Shown here piece after piece: positions 45,420 through 54,992 of a DNA stretch of 64,000 nt (the stretch's first letter is position 1; every line of letters begins with the position of its first letter). A program made the position numbers and the translations under genes. This DNA is from Flavobacteriaceae bacterium F08102 (GTDB lineage: Bacteria; Bacteroidota; Bacteroidia; Flavobacteriales; Flavobacteriaceae), in contig JALKAY010000008.1 of NCBI GenBank assembly GCA_023015935.1, positions 62,001-126,000 on the forward strand. Reading direction: 5' to 3'. The notes below the pieces were generated by a model that was not told where the DNA came from, did no database searches, and was given only the letters and a program-made list of their open reading frames with translations.

Positions 45420-47150
45420 ATGAAGAAAAAACTCAACGAATTAGCCGCTACTTCAATTTGCGGAAATGATATTAGTTCTTCTTGTCTTTACGTATCGGCT
45501 TTAGCAATTGTTTATGCTGGTCAATACGCTTGGCTATCTCTTTTAATCGTCTCTGGAGTACTCTTTATCTTTCGCAAAATTTATGGAGAAGTCGTAGGAG
45601 CCTTACCATTAAATGGAGGGGCATACAATGCCTTATTAAACACCACCCGAAAAACTACGGCTTCATTTGCCGCTTCACTCACCGTCTTGTCCTATATGGC
45701 AACAGCTGTAATTTCTGCAAGTGAAGCGATTAAGTATGTACATAATTTAGCTCCAAGTATCCCGATAGTTCCTGCTACTATTGGCTTACTTTTTTTATTT
45801 ATGGCTTTAGTCATTGGTGGAATTAGTGAATCTTCAAAGGTGGCCACCATCATTTTTATTTTTCATCTGACCTCCTTAGCAGTTCTTTGTATTTTCTGTA
45901 TGTATTTTTTTAGTCAACACGGACTATCAACATTAATAGAGAATTTTAATCGCCCGGTTTCTGGAGGCATTTTATCGGCTTTGTTCTTTGGTTTTGCGGC
46001 AGCAATGCTGGGGATTAGCGGATTTGAAAGCTCTGCAAATTATGTAGAAGAGCAAGCGCCTGGGGTTTTCCCAAAAACCTTAAAAAACATGTGGATTATT
46101 GTAACCGTATTCAATCCTCTACTCGCTTTTCTAGCCTTAGCCATTTTACCAATGGGAATTATTCATGATAATCCTGACACTTTATTATCGTATATGGGGC
46201 AAACCGCAGGTGGAAACGTTTTATTTTACTTAATTGCTATTGATGCGACCTTAGTACTAAGCGGAGCTGTGTTAACTTCGTTTGTTGGGGTGGGTGGACT
46301 GGTAGAACGAATGGCTTTAGATAGAATTTTACCCAAATTTTTATTAAAACGCAATACAAGAGGAACTCCACATTTTATTTTTATTGTATTCTTCGCCCTC
46401 TGCACTTCAATCCTTATTTTAACTGAAGGTGAATTAAGTGCCTTAGCAGGCGTTTATACCATCGCTTTTTTAGGTGTAATGATTTTATTTGGAATAGGAA
46501 ATATGCTCTTAAAAATAAATCGCAAAAATCTTCCTCGGCCAGAACGCGTTAGCTGGGTGGCTCTTATTGTTGCAATTCTGAGTATTGCAGTTGCCTTAAC
46601 GGGTAATATCATGATGAATCCATCCTACTTAATGATATTTATGGAATACCTAATTCCAACCATAACCATTGTTGGGTTTATGCTATATCGTACACGTGTA
46701 CTAAAAACTATCCTTTGGATTTTAGATTATATAACCCCAAATCAACCCGCTCTTTTCTATGGGACCAACGTAAATATAAACAGAGCCATCTTTAAAATAA
46801 ATTCACAACAGTTTGTTTTTTTTACCAATCACGACGATGTGGCAACCATTAACAAAGTGATTAATTATATTATAAAAAATGAAAATACTCGACGTTTAAA
46901 AATTGTTTCGGTCGTAAATGAAGCACATCAAGTTCAAACTAATTTACAAAATGATGTCTCTGTTTTAAATCGCGCTTATCCTAATATAGACATCGAATTT
47001 GTCATAGAAGAAGGCACTTTTTGTCCAGATAAAATTAAAGAATTATCAAAGCGATGGAACATCCCCATAAATTTTATGTTTATTGGATCTCCCGGAGACA
47101 CATTTCCTTTCAAACTAGAAGAATTAGGAGAAGTACGGTTAATCATCTAA
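45420..47150 (+). CDS. APC-family amino-acid permease with Usp-like C-terminal domain
   Basis: A 576-residue inner-membrane protein. The start is ATG 45420 (MKKKLNELAATSICGNDISS), as the alternative at 45399 is GTG. About twelve membrane helices cover residues 25-425, with APC signatures such as LPLNGGAYNALLNTTRK in the first third and GFESSANYVEEQAPGVFPKT in the centre. The C-terminal 110 residues form a soluble domain of alpha/beta pattern like a UspA fold (FVFFTNHDDVATINKVINYI), a probable regulatory tail. The substrate is unknown. It is divergent from the Crp/Fnr gene. Confidence 0.88.
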   Translation: MKKKLNELAATSICGNDISSSCLYVSALAIVYAGQYAWLSLLIVSGVLFIFRKIYGEVVGALPLNGGAYNALLNTTRKTTASFAASLTVLSYMATAVISASEAIKYVHNLAPSIPIVPATIGLLFLFMALVIGGISESSKVATIIFIFHLTSLAVLCIFCMYFFSQHGLSTLIENFNRPVSGGILSALFFGFAAAMLGISGFESSANYVEEQAPGVFPKTLKNMWIIVTVFNPLLAFLALAILPMGIIHDNPDTLLSYMGQTAGGNVLFYLIAIDATLVLSGAVLTSFVGVGGLVERMALDRILPKFLLKRNTRGTPHFIFIVFFALCTSILILTEGELSALAGVYTIAFLGVMILFGIGNMLLKINRKNLPRPERVSWVALIVAILSIAVALTGNIMMNPSYLMIFMEYLIPTITIVGFMLYRTRVLKTILWILDYITPNQPALFYGTNVNINRAIFKINSQQFVFFTNHDDVATINKVINYIIKNENTRRLKIVSVVNEAHQVQTNLQNDVSVLNRAYPNIDIEFVIEEGTFCPDKIKELSKRWNIPINFMFIGSPGDTFPFKLEELGEVRLII

Positions 47151-47183
47151 AAGCAACATCCACTCAACACTTAATTTCATAAC

Positions 47184-48101
47184 TTACTTTTTAAACCGCT
47201 CAAATAAGATTAGCTTTTTTTTCGAATTGATAAAATATACGCCTGTAAGTAATACCACAGCTGCAAGGATAGACTGGACTGTAATTATTTCACCTAAAAA
47301 ATACCACCCTAAGACTAAGGCTACAAGCGGATTGACATAAGTAGAAGTAGCCACCTTTTCTGGTGATACAAATTTGAGTAAATAATTAAATGCTGTAAAG
47401 GCTACAATGGATCCAAACAATACCAATAACAGCATCGAAATTTGAACATCACTAGACCAATCAGAAGGCAAAACCCACGTTTCTCCAAAAACGAAACTTC
47501 CTAGGAATAACATGGCACCTCCACTGAGCATTTGATATCCCGTATTAACAAAGAAATTTTTTGGTAGATCTGCCCTAGAAACGAATATACTTCCATATCC
47601 CCAACAAAACATACACACAAAGATCATAAACATTCCGAGAACAGAATTTTCTTGATTAAGAACTTGTTTTTGACTCACCAATAAATATATTCCAATAAAT
47701 CCCAAAAGCACACCTATCATAGACATCCAACGGATTCGCTTCCCTTGAAAAACACGCATTAACAAAAGAACAATGAGCGGTTGAGCTGATATTTCTAACG
47801 CAGCAAATCCACTATCAACATATTTTAATGCCCAAACAACAAATCCATTTCCTATGGTTAGAAATAAAAATCCGGCAATAATTGTATTTACAAATTGCTT
47901 TCTCGTCAATTTTAGGGATATCCCCATGAATTTAGCAATGATAAAAATCAAAATTCCCGCCGTAAAAAAACGAATCCCTGCTAACATAAAAGGAGCCAAT
48001 TCGGTAACGGCAATTTTATTCAATAAATACGTAGATCCCCAAATTACATAAATGGAAAAGAATGAAAGGATAACGAGACTTGATTTGGGTTGATTTTTCA
48101 T
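47184..48101 (-). CDS. EamA/DMT-family transporter
   Basis: A 305-residue protein with ten predicted helices in two EamA repeats (FFSIYVIWGSTYLLNKIA and FMIFVCMFCWGYGSIFVSRA). The start is ATG 48101, because the upstream in-frame codon is TTG. Family members export amino acids, purines or other metabolites. It converges with the APC permease (33 bases between stops). The substrate cannot be told from sequence. Confidence 0.9.
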   Translation of the reverse strand: MKNQPKSSLVILSFFSIYVIWGSTYLLNKIAVTELAPFMLAGIRFFTAGILIFIIAKFMGISLKLTRKQFVNTIIAGFLFLTIGNGFVVWALKYVDSGFAALEISAQPLIVLLLMRVFQGKRIRWMSMIGVLLGFIGIYLLVSQKQVLNQENSVLGMFMIFVCMFCWGYGSIFVSRADLPKNFFVNTGYQMLSGGAMLFLGSFVFGETWVLPSDWSSDVQISMLLLVLFGSIVAFTAFNYLLKFVSPEKVATSTYVNPLVALVLGWYFLGEIITVQSILAAVVLLTGVYFINSKKKLILFERFKK

Positions 48102-48307
48102 CAATTATTGGGATAATTAAAAATGAGATAAAAACAGAACGAAACAACACCTTTTAGAAATATACTCGCTGTTTACTTCTGGTATGCTACGGAAAAGGCT
48201 ATTAAATTTTAATCTCAACGAGCCTTCATTTGTAGCATGATGCAAATGTATGGGAATAAATTAAAACAACTCTATTTGAAAAAATAAATTAGCCCAATAT
48301 TTCATAA

Positions 48308-48354
48308 AACAACCTATAACCATCCGACTTAAGAACAACAGGTTATAGGTTGTT
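48308..48354 (-). terminator. Inverted repeat downstream of the polyamine operon
   Basis: Perfect 14-bp arms AACAACCTATAACC (48308-48321) and GGTTATAGGTTGTT (48341-48354) enclose a 19-base loop. It lies 11 bases after the end of the deoxyhypusine-synthase-like gene and is followed on the minus strand by GTTTTATG, a weak T run. It may be a terminator or an RNA 3' stability element. Confidence 0.6.
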
Positions 48355-48364
48355 CAATACCATC

Positions 48365-49339
48365 TTACATCCCTAATAAATAGGCAAAGATTAGCGGTGC
48401 AACAATGGTTGCATCACTTTCAATGATAAATTTTGGCGTATCCATGGCTAATTTTCCCCATGTAATCTTCTCATTTGGAACAGCTCCTGAATACGAACCA
48501 TAGCTCGTAGTTGAATCACTGATTTGGCAAAAATAACTCCAAAACGGTGTGTCTTCTCGCTCCATATCCTGCGTAAGCATAGGCACTACACAAATAGGAA
48601 AATCTCCTGCAATTCCTCCTCCTATCTGGAAGAAACCTACCCCATTTTGAGAATTTTCTGTATACCAATCAGCTAAGAACGTCATATACTCAATTCCCGA
48701 TTTTACCGTACTTGCTTTGAGTTCTCCTTTAAGTACATAACTGGCAAATATATTTCCCATGGTACTATCCTCCCACCCTGGAACCACTATTGGCAGGTTT
48801 TTTTCAGCTGCTGCATACATCCATGAGTTTTTTAAATCAATTTCATAATACTGTTCTAACACGCCTGAAAGTAAAAGCTTATACATAAACTCATGCGGGA
48901 AATAGCGTTCACCTTTATCATCGGCAGCCTTCCAAATTTTATACATGTGCTCTTGTAAACGTCTAAAAGCCTCCTCTTCAGGAATACAGGTATCCGTAAC
49001 TCGATTCAAACCTTTTTCAAGCAAATCCCATTCATCCTGAGGGGTTAAATCTCGATAGTTAGGTACGCGCTTATAATGTGAATGCGCCACCAAATTCATA
49101 ACATCTTCTTCTAAATTAGCCCCTGTACTTGAAATAATATGTACCTTATCTTGACGGATTATTTCTGCAAATATTTTTCCAATTTCAGCGGTACTCATCG
49201 CCCCAGCCAATGACACTAACATCTTGCTGCCTTCATTTAACTTGGTTTCATACCCCTTTGCAGCATCAACCAACGATGCTGCATTAAAGTGTAAATAATA
49301 ATTTTCTATAAATGTGCTTATCGCGCCTTTAGTATTCAT
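48365..49339 (-). CDS. Deoxyhypusine synthase-like polyamine enzyme
   Basis: A 324-residue enzyme; the start is ATG 49339 (MNTKGAISTFIENYYLHF), overlapping the agmatinase stop by 11 bases. It has the deoxyhypusine synthase fold: LAGAMSTAEIGKI, IISSTGANLEEDV, GGGIAGDFPICV, and WGKLAM with the catalytic Lys (Lys296) that forms the enamine intermediate. Bacteria lack eIF5A, so such enzymes instead probably transfer an aminobutyl group to a small amine, for example to make homospermidine from putrescine. The operon with arginine decarboxylase and agmatinase supports a polyamine product. The exact product is unproven. Confidence 0.88.
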   Translation of the reverse strand: MNTKGAISTFIENYYLHFNAASLVDAAKGYETKLNEGSKMLVSLAGAMSTAEIGKIFAEIIRQDKVHIISSTGANLEEDVMNLVAHSHYKRVPNYRDLTPQDEWDLLEKGLNRVTDTCIPEEEAFRRLQEHMYKIWKAADDKGERYFPHEFMYKLLLSGVLEQYYEIDLKNSWMYAAAEKNLPIVVPGWEDSTMGNIFASYVLKGELKASTVKSGIEYMTFLADWYTENSQNGVGFFQIGGGIAGDFPICVVPMLTQDMEREDTPFWSYFCQISDSTTSYGSYSGAVPNEKITWGKLAMDTPKFIIESDATIVAPLIFAYLLGM

Positions 49340-50264
49340 CTTCATCAAATTTAGAAATGTTCTTTTTTTGTCGTTCTGCGTCATACGAATAATCATATGC
49401 TTCGTCTGAATCTTGATCCATAAATTTATAACTCAACATTTTGTAATACAGTTTCGCTGCAACAAAGTCAGAGGCTTTTTCCTGTGGATTTGGACAAAGC
49501 TCTACAATATCAAAACCCACAACATTTTTTTCTTTAAATACTTTTGCTAAAAACGTCAAGGTTTCATACCACAACATACCACCGGGTTCTGGAGTTCCAG
49601 TTGATGGTAATATCGATGGATCGAGTGCGTCTAAATCAAAGGTGATAAATACTTGGTCAGTCATTAAGTCTATGGCAGCATCCATCCAACTATCATCTTC
49701 AATCATTTCATGAGCGAAAAATGTTTTATCCAAATCCATGCTTGTCTTTTCAATACTGTCCATAGATCGAATCCCAACTTGAATTAAATTGGTTTGTTGA
49801 CTCGCTTCAAAAACAGCACAAGCGTGATTATACGGTGTTCCTTCATATTCAGGGCGTAAATCTGCATGTGCATCAATTTGGAGTACGGTTAAATTGTCAA
49901 AACTCTCATTAAAAGCTCTGATACTCCCTATAGAAAGAGAATGTTCACCTCCAACCAAAGTCACGAACTTATTCTTTGACAAAAAATGTTTGGTCATTTT
50001 ATGAACTTCATTTACCATAGCTTCGGGACTCTTATTTTCAATGACAGGATCCGCTAAATACACCCCTTGTTTATACACTTCTGAATCGGTTTCTATATCG
50101 TATAATTCCATATTTTCAGAAGCCTCCAAAAACGCTTGTGGACCTTTATCTGCACCTTTTTGCCATGTACTTGTTCCGTCATAAGGAACAGGTATAAGCA
50201 CAATCTTTGAATTTTCTAATTTCGCATAATCTTCAGGAATACCTGCATAGGATTTAGTTTTCAT
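49329..50264 (-). CDS. speB: Agmatinase
   Basis: A 311-residue arginase-family enzyme. Metal-binding motifs: GGEHSLSIG, DAHADLRPEYEG and FDLDALDPSILPSTGTPEPG. It cleaves agmatine to putrescine and urea in the cytoplasm. It overlaps the arginine decarboxylase gene by 11 bases and the downstream enzyme by 11 bases, so the three are tightly coupled. A formimidoylglutamase reading is rejected in view of this context. Confidence 0.93.
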   Translation of the reverse strand: MKTKSYAGIPEDYAKLENSKIVLIPVPYDGTSTWQKGADKGPQAFLEASENMELYDIETDSEVYKQGVYLADPVIENKSPEAMVNEVHKMTKHFLSKNKFVTLVGGEHSLSIGSIRAFNESFDNLTVLQIDAHADLRPEYEGTPYNHACAVFEASQQTNLIQVGIRSMDSIEKTSMDLDKTFFAHEMIEDDSWMDAAIDLMTDQVFITFDLDALDPSILPSTGTPEPGGMLWYETLTFLAKVFKEKNVVGFDIVELCPNPQEKASDFVAAKLYYKMLSYKFMDQDSDEAYDYSYDAERQKKNISKFDEDEY

Positions 50265-51651
50265 AACCTAAAATTTTTAATAAATCTTCACTTTTTTGTT
50301 GTTCGCTAAATACAGAGGTTTTCATATTGCCGTCTTCATCCAAATCGATTAAGATATGTTTAGGGGTAGGAATAAGACAATGTTGAAGCCCTCCAAATCC
50401 TCCAATAGTTTCTTGATAAGCTCCTGTATTAAAAAATCCAATATACAAAGGTTTATCTTTATGGTACTTTGGTAAATATATGGCGTTCATATGTTGTTCA
50501 CTATTGTAATAATCATCGCTGTCACAAGTCAATCCACCCAATAAAACACGTTCATAAGTATCGTTCCATCGATTAATTGGCAACATAATAAAACGCTTAT
50601 TGATAGTCCACGTATCTGGTAGCGTAGTAATAAAGGAAGAGTCGATCATATTCCACTTTTCACGATCATTTTGTTGCTTTTGATACAGTACTTCATAAAT
50701 AGCACCTGCACTTTCTCCTACCGTAAAGCTTCCAAATTCTGTAAAAAGGTCAGGAACTTCTACATCTGCCTCTTCACAGGTAAGTTTAATTTGATTCATG
50801 ATCTCATCAATCATGTATGCATAATCAAACTCAAAGCCCAACGAATTTTTAATCGGAAAACCACCACCAATATTTAAACTGTTCAAGCTTGGACATACCT
50901 TTTTTAAATTGACATATACCTTTAAACACTTTTGTAGCTCATTCCAATAATACGCATTATCACGAATCCCCGTGTTAATGAAAAAATGAAGCATTTTAAG
51001 TGTAACCTTAGGATTATCCTTTATTTTTTTAAGATAAAAAGGCACAATGTTTTTATAGCCAATGCCAAGACGTGATGTATAAAACTCAAATTTAGGTTCT
51101 TCTTCAGAGGCTATGCGAATTCCAATTTGATAACGATCATTTATCTCGTCTGAAAGAAGATCAATCTCCTCATAATTATCAATAATGGGGATACAATTCT
51201 TTTGTCCGTTATTAATTAAACGAGCAATATTAGTAATGTACTGTGCACGTTTAAAACCATTACATATCACAAAGGAATTTTCATTAATCTTGCCTTCTCT
51301 TTTTAAACTTTCTACAATATCAATATCAAATGCGGAAGAGGTTTCAATATGAATATCATTTTGAAAGGTCTCATCCATCACAAATTTAAAATGAGAACTT
51401 TTGGTACAATAGCAATAATAATAATCACCTGCATAATTATTTTTAATTTTTGCCTCTTCAAACCAAGCCTTTGCCCTACGTATATTGGCAGAAATTTGTG
51501 GTAAATACGTAAATTTTAATGGAGTCCCGTAGGTGTCAATCAAGGCTTTCAAATCAATATCGTGAAAACGTAAAAATGAATCCTTTAATTTAAATTCTTC
51601 TTGAGGAAATTCAAAAGTTTGATTGATTAAATCAATGTATTTTGTATTCAT
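50254..51651 (-). CDS. Arginine decarboxylase, PLP-dependent (fold III)
   Basis: A 465-residue decarboxylase with PLP-binding Lys in YYYCYCTKSSHFKFV, the HIETSSAFDIDI block, SLNIGGGFPIKNSLGF (phosphate-binding loop) and EFGSFTVGESAG. It is shorter than the E. coli biosynthetic SpeA (658 residues), resembling the Bacteroidota/Campylobacter-like lineage. It makes agmatine from arginine as the first step of putrescine synthesis. First in the polyamine operon; a long leader lies upstream. Confidence 0.88.
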   Translation of the reverse strand: MNTKYIDLINQTFEFPQEEFKLKDSFLRFHDIDLKALIDTYGTPLKFTYLPQISANIRRAKAWFEEAKIKNNYAGDYYYCYCTKSSHFKFVMDETFQNDIHIETSSAFDIDIVESLKREGKINENSFVICNGFKRAQYITNIARLINNGQKNCIPIIDNYEEIDLLSDEINDRYQIGIRIASEEEPKFEFYTSRLGIGYKNIVPFYLKKIKDNPKVTLKMLHFFINTGIRDNAYYWNELQKCLKVYVNLKKVCPSLNSLNIGGGFPIKNSLGFEFDYAYMIDEIMNQIKLTCEEADVEVPDLFTEFGSFTVGESAGAIYEVLYQKQQNDREKWNMIDSSFITTLPDTWTINKRFIMLPINRWNDTYERVLLGGLTCDSDDYYNSEQHMNAIYLPKYHKDKPLYIGFFNTGAYQETIGGFGGLQHCLIPTPKHILIDLDEDGNMKTSVFSEQQKSEDLLKILGYEN

Positions 51652-52286
51652 AATAAGGTATAATAATCTATATAAATTTCAATAAATAGGTGTATAAAAA
51701 AACGAGATATTGAAATCTACTATAAAATTACCTTAAAAGGAACAGGAAATACACGTACCGTTTTGGTCACTGGTAGACCATGTAATTGGGAGGAAGATAG
51801 CTCTAAATTTCGGTCGCTCATATCGTGAACCGCTTTTGAAAACAACTTCCATATTTTCAAAAGCCCGAAGGTATAAACACGTTTCAATTTGTTCAGCTAT
51901 AAGTATTTGACATACTTAATTGTTGGTACAAAAGAAGTATAAAATTTTGAAAAATTACTGTTTTTATCTATTTTTTTTAATTAATTAATTTTTCGCTTAA
52001 CGCGGATAGTTCCTCATGTGTTTTAGCTAAATGACTTTTTTGAAAATAGAAGCATGTCAACCCTGTGCCTTTTCTAATTAATATTTAGCGTATTTGCCTT
52101 ATTGAGCTCTTTAAACAATTTATTCAGCAGGCCTATTGAATATCGAAAAGCTCGATTTGAACTTATAAAAGCTAAAAATTCTTAGGTACACATTAAACGT
52201 TTTGCAATTATGGACTGCTTTTGATATTAAAAATACTTGCATTTTTGCATCCAAGGAATTTGGCAAACAGTCATCTTCCAATGCCT
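51652..52286. other. Long gene-free leader region before the polyamine operon
   Basis: No credible gene; a 79-codon minus-strand frame at 52120 overlaps the end of the flavoprotein gene and has no family features. About 180 bases upstream of the decarboxylase start is a perfect 11-bp inverted repeat, GCTTTTGAAAA (51832-51842) and TTTTCAAAAGC (51854-51864), with an 11-base loop. It could be the terminator of the gene upstream or part of an RNA leader. The remainder is AT-rich. Confidence 0.5.
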
Positions 52287-54485
52287 TTAATAGCAATCTG
52301 ATTTTATTTGCTTTTTTTCTATGTAATAATTCACTGGATGTAACCCTTGATTTTGGCAAATCGTTTCAAGACATTGTAAAACTCCCATGTACATGTTTAA
52401 CGAACCACAAATCATCAATACACCTTTTTCTTTGAGTATGTCTGCAATAAATTTTTCATCTTGAGCTATTTTATGCTGAACATAACCATTCTGAGCTTCC
52501 CGAGAAAATACGGTAACCAAACGAAAAAGTTGTTTAGTTTTAAGCACTTCATTCAATTGATCAGCGTATAACTGAAATGATTTTTTTTCTTTTAACCCTA
52601 AATACAAATGTACCTTGCATTTAGGTTTGTTTTCATAAAGCATCCCCAAAAATGGGGCAATACCTGTTCCGTTGGCAATCATTACGACTTCCCTAGCTGA
52701 TTTTGGAAAACGAAAGGCTGGATTAGCTATGATGCGTCCTTTAAGTATTTCACCTTTTTTTAGTTTGTATAAATAACCAGACCCCATTCCATTAAAGTGG
52801 TGCTTAACACTTAATTGAATCCCAGATTCAACGCGGCCAATAGAATAGAGCCGCTCTCTATGGTCATTTAAAGGGTGGATGGCAAAGAGATCACCAGAAT
52901 GGAAGGATAGGGATTTACGTGATTTTATACGAAGTAAAAATGTATCTTCAAGCCCCCCGCTAGGTGGCCACTTTTTTTGAATCTCAAATTCAGTCAATTT
53001 TGCAGGAGTTCTGCATAAATCCTTCGTCGAAAGTGTTAGTCTTAAGTTCATTAATTGCTGCCAAGTAGCAACCCATTGTTCAAAAGATTCTTGGGATTTA
53101 TCATGTATCGTATAAACATCTAAAAGCGGTTTTAATCGCCGATCTAAAAATGCCTGATGTACATCAAAAGCATATTTACAATAATTTTCATAGGCATATG
53201 AACCAAAACCTACCACTGAAAACGTACACGATTCGGGTAATTCATGTTGCGACAAAATATGCAAAAATTTATGCGCACTTTGAGGAGCTTCCCCTTGTCC
53301 ATAGGTCGAGGTAAAAACAATAAACTGTTCTGCAGCTTCGAACCTTTGAAACTCATTCATAAACGCTAAATACACAGATTGGTTGGCATTGATCAGTGCT
53401 TGTTGAAAAGCAGATGCAAAGGCTTTTGTAGTTCCCATTTCTGACCCTACTAAGAGTATGTATTTTGCTTTATCAGGATCAATATTGTTTTGGACCTTAC
53501 TATTTTTTTTACGTTTTAAGCTCATCGAAAATCCTGAATAAACAAAAAACAACAAGGCCACACAGCTCATTCCTAAACTTAGTGCCCACCATGTATTCCC
53601 TTTACCTGTATGAAGCTGAAGACTTATGGAAGCGAGTACAGATGAAATAGGAATCGGTTGTTCACTAATGATTGTACCATCATATTGATCAATCAGAAGA
53701 GACCTGTGGTGTAAATCAACTGTATAATAATCCATTCGATCCTCAGAAAACGGAAACTCAACCGATTTCACATCCGATAATTTTAGCCTTTTAAACACTT
53801 CTAAATCGGCTAATGCCATTTTAGGTATCTCTGCGGGATCTTCCTTAGGGTATACATGTTGAATTTTTTCCTGAGGAATTAGCTCAAAACGGACCATAGA
53901 CAAATACACACCTGTCAAACTCACAATAAAAATGGGAAGAAGACTTATCCTTCCTAAGTAAACGTGATAAAATTGGGCGAAATTTTCATAAACAATCTTC
54001 GAAAAAAAGCGTTTCCAGCCCCCCTGCCGTTTAACAAGTAAAAAGAGGCCGGTGATAGTAATCAAACTGAGTAAAAACGAGGTCAAACCAACAAAAAATC
54101 GTCCAATTCCTTTTAAAAACAAAGAACGATGCAAGCTGGTTATCATTTGAAAAAAGGGTGATTTTTCTTTTTTTTCTCCTAAAAACTCACCCGTTATCGG
54201 ATTAAAATAGCCTTCAAGGATTTGCCCACCGTCCGTTATTACAGAAGCTATCAAAAAATCATTTTCATCAACAGTAAACGAAATAATCTCATCATAGGAT
54301 TGATGCATCACTCCTAATGTTTCAGCAAGTGAAATCGCATTAAAATTAGCAGCTTTATACGGTTTTAATTGATCTGAAACAGGTTCAATGGAAAGAAGTA
54401 ATCCTGTAACTGCAGCTAATACAACAAAAAGACTAGACGCAACTGCCAGACTAAGGTGACTATATCTCCAAATTGAACGAACCAT
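52287..54485 (-). CDS. PepSY membrane domain - flavodoxin - NADPH reductase fusion
   Basis: A 732-residue protein. Residues 1-345 form a PepSY-associated membrane module (four main helices; PITGEFLGEKKEKSPFFQMI and HRSLFLKGIGRFFVG) with periplasmic PepSY segments. Residues about 365-510 form a flavodoxin-like domain (LLVGSEMGTTKAFASAFQQA; FTSTYGQGEAP). Residues 530-732 form a ferredoxin-reductase-type FAD/NADPH domain (RLYSIGRVES, GTGIAPFLGM, VLMICGSLNMYMGVLQ). The layout fits transfer of electrons from NADPH across the inner membrane, for ferric iron or heme iron. It lies in the heme locus on the strand opposite hmuR-hmuY. Confidence 0.88.
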   Translation of the reverse strand: MVRSIWRYSHLSLAVASSLFVVLAAVTGLLLSIEPVSDQLKPYKAANFNAISLAETLGVMHQSYDEIISFTVDENDFLIASVITDGGQILEGYFNPITGEFLGEKKEKSPFFQMITSLHRSLFLKGIGRFFVGLTSFLLSLITITGLFLLVKRQGGWKRFFSKIVYENFAQFYHVYLGRISLLPIFIVSLTGVYLSMVRFELIPQEKIQHVYPKEDPAEIPKMALADLEVFKRLKLSDVKSVEFPFSEDRMDYYTVDLHHRSLLIDQYDGTIISEQPIPISSVLASISLQLHTGKGNTWWALSLGMSCVALLFFVYSGFSMSLKRKKNSKVQNNIDPDKAKYILLVGSEMGTTKAFASAFQQALINANQSVYLAFMNEFQRFEAAEQFIVFTSTYGQGEAPQSAHKFLHILSQHELPESCTFSVVGFGSYAYENYCKYAFDVHQAFLDRRLKPLLDVYTIHDKSQESFEQWVATWQQLMNLRLTLSTKDLCRTPAKLTEFEIQKKWPPSGGLEDTFLLRIKSRKSLSFHSGDLFAIHPLNDHRERLYSIGRVESGIQLSVKHHFNGMGSGYLYKLKKGEILKGRIIANPAFRFPKSAREVVMIANGTGIAPFLGMLYENKPKCKVHLYLGLKEKKSFQLYADQLNEVLKTKQLFRLVTVFSREAQNGYVQHKIAQDEKFIADILKEKGVLMICGSLNMYMGVLQCLETICQNQGLHPVNYYIEKKQIKSDCY

Positions 54486-54497
54486 AATCTGGATTCG

Positions 54498-54983
54498 TTA
54501 ATTGGGTATCATTCGCACATAACGAATATAACCAGTCCCCTCTTTTTTACTATTCACATTCGCCGTAGTTAATTCAAACTCTACATCAGAAATATAGTAT
54601 TTTTGATCCTCAACAGCAGTTTCAAATCTAATTTTATACCCCGCATTTAATTTGGAGTCCTCAATTTCAAAGAGGTGAATACTACGAGCTCCACCGGCTA
54701 TAGTTTCACCTGTTATGGCATCAATATCATTGCGTACTTTTCCATAATAATCCCACCAAGCTGTAATATCGTGATACCACTCTTTATCATCTCCTTGAAC
54801 ATATAGCGTTTTATTATAGGTACCATCCGGATTTAAAAGAGAAATCACCACATAGGCTCCCTCACCAGCATAATTTGTCATTTGAATCATACATTTATAC
54901 CGCGTCTTTTGTTGCTTTGAGGTAAAGCCCATCGTGCAAACGATAAAGAGCCCTATGAATAGATTTGATTTTATGAGTGACAT
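54498..54983 (-). CDS. DUF2271-family secreted protein
   Basis: A 161-residue protein with a signal peptide (SNLFIGLFIVCTMGF). The mature part has the DUF2271 pattern: YVVISLLNPDGTYNKTLYVQ, EWYHDITAWWDYYGK, and IDAITGETIAGGARSIHLFE. Family members are regularly found beside PepSY reductases in iron/heme loci. It lies 12 bases before the PepSY-flavoprotein gene, so the two are probably co-transcribed and work together in the periplasm. The molecular role is not known. Confidence 0.85.
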   Translation of the reverse strand: MSLIKSNLFIGLFIVCTMGFTSKQQKTRYKCMIQMTNYAGEGAYVVISLLNPDGTYNKTLYVQGDDKEWYHDITAWWDYYGKVRNDIDAITGETIAGGARSIHLFEIEDSKLNAGYKIRFETAVEDQKYYISDVEFELTTANVNSKKEGTGYIRYVRMIPN

Positions 54984-54992
54984 TTTAATGTA

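Noticed and set aside
52120-52359. 79-codon frame downstream of the flavoprotein gene
   Set aside because: It overlaps the conserved C-terminus of that gene and has no domain; best seen as noncoding.
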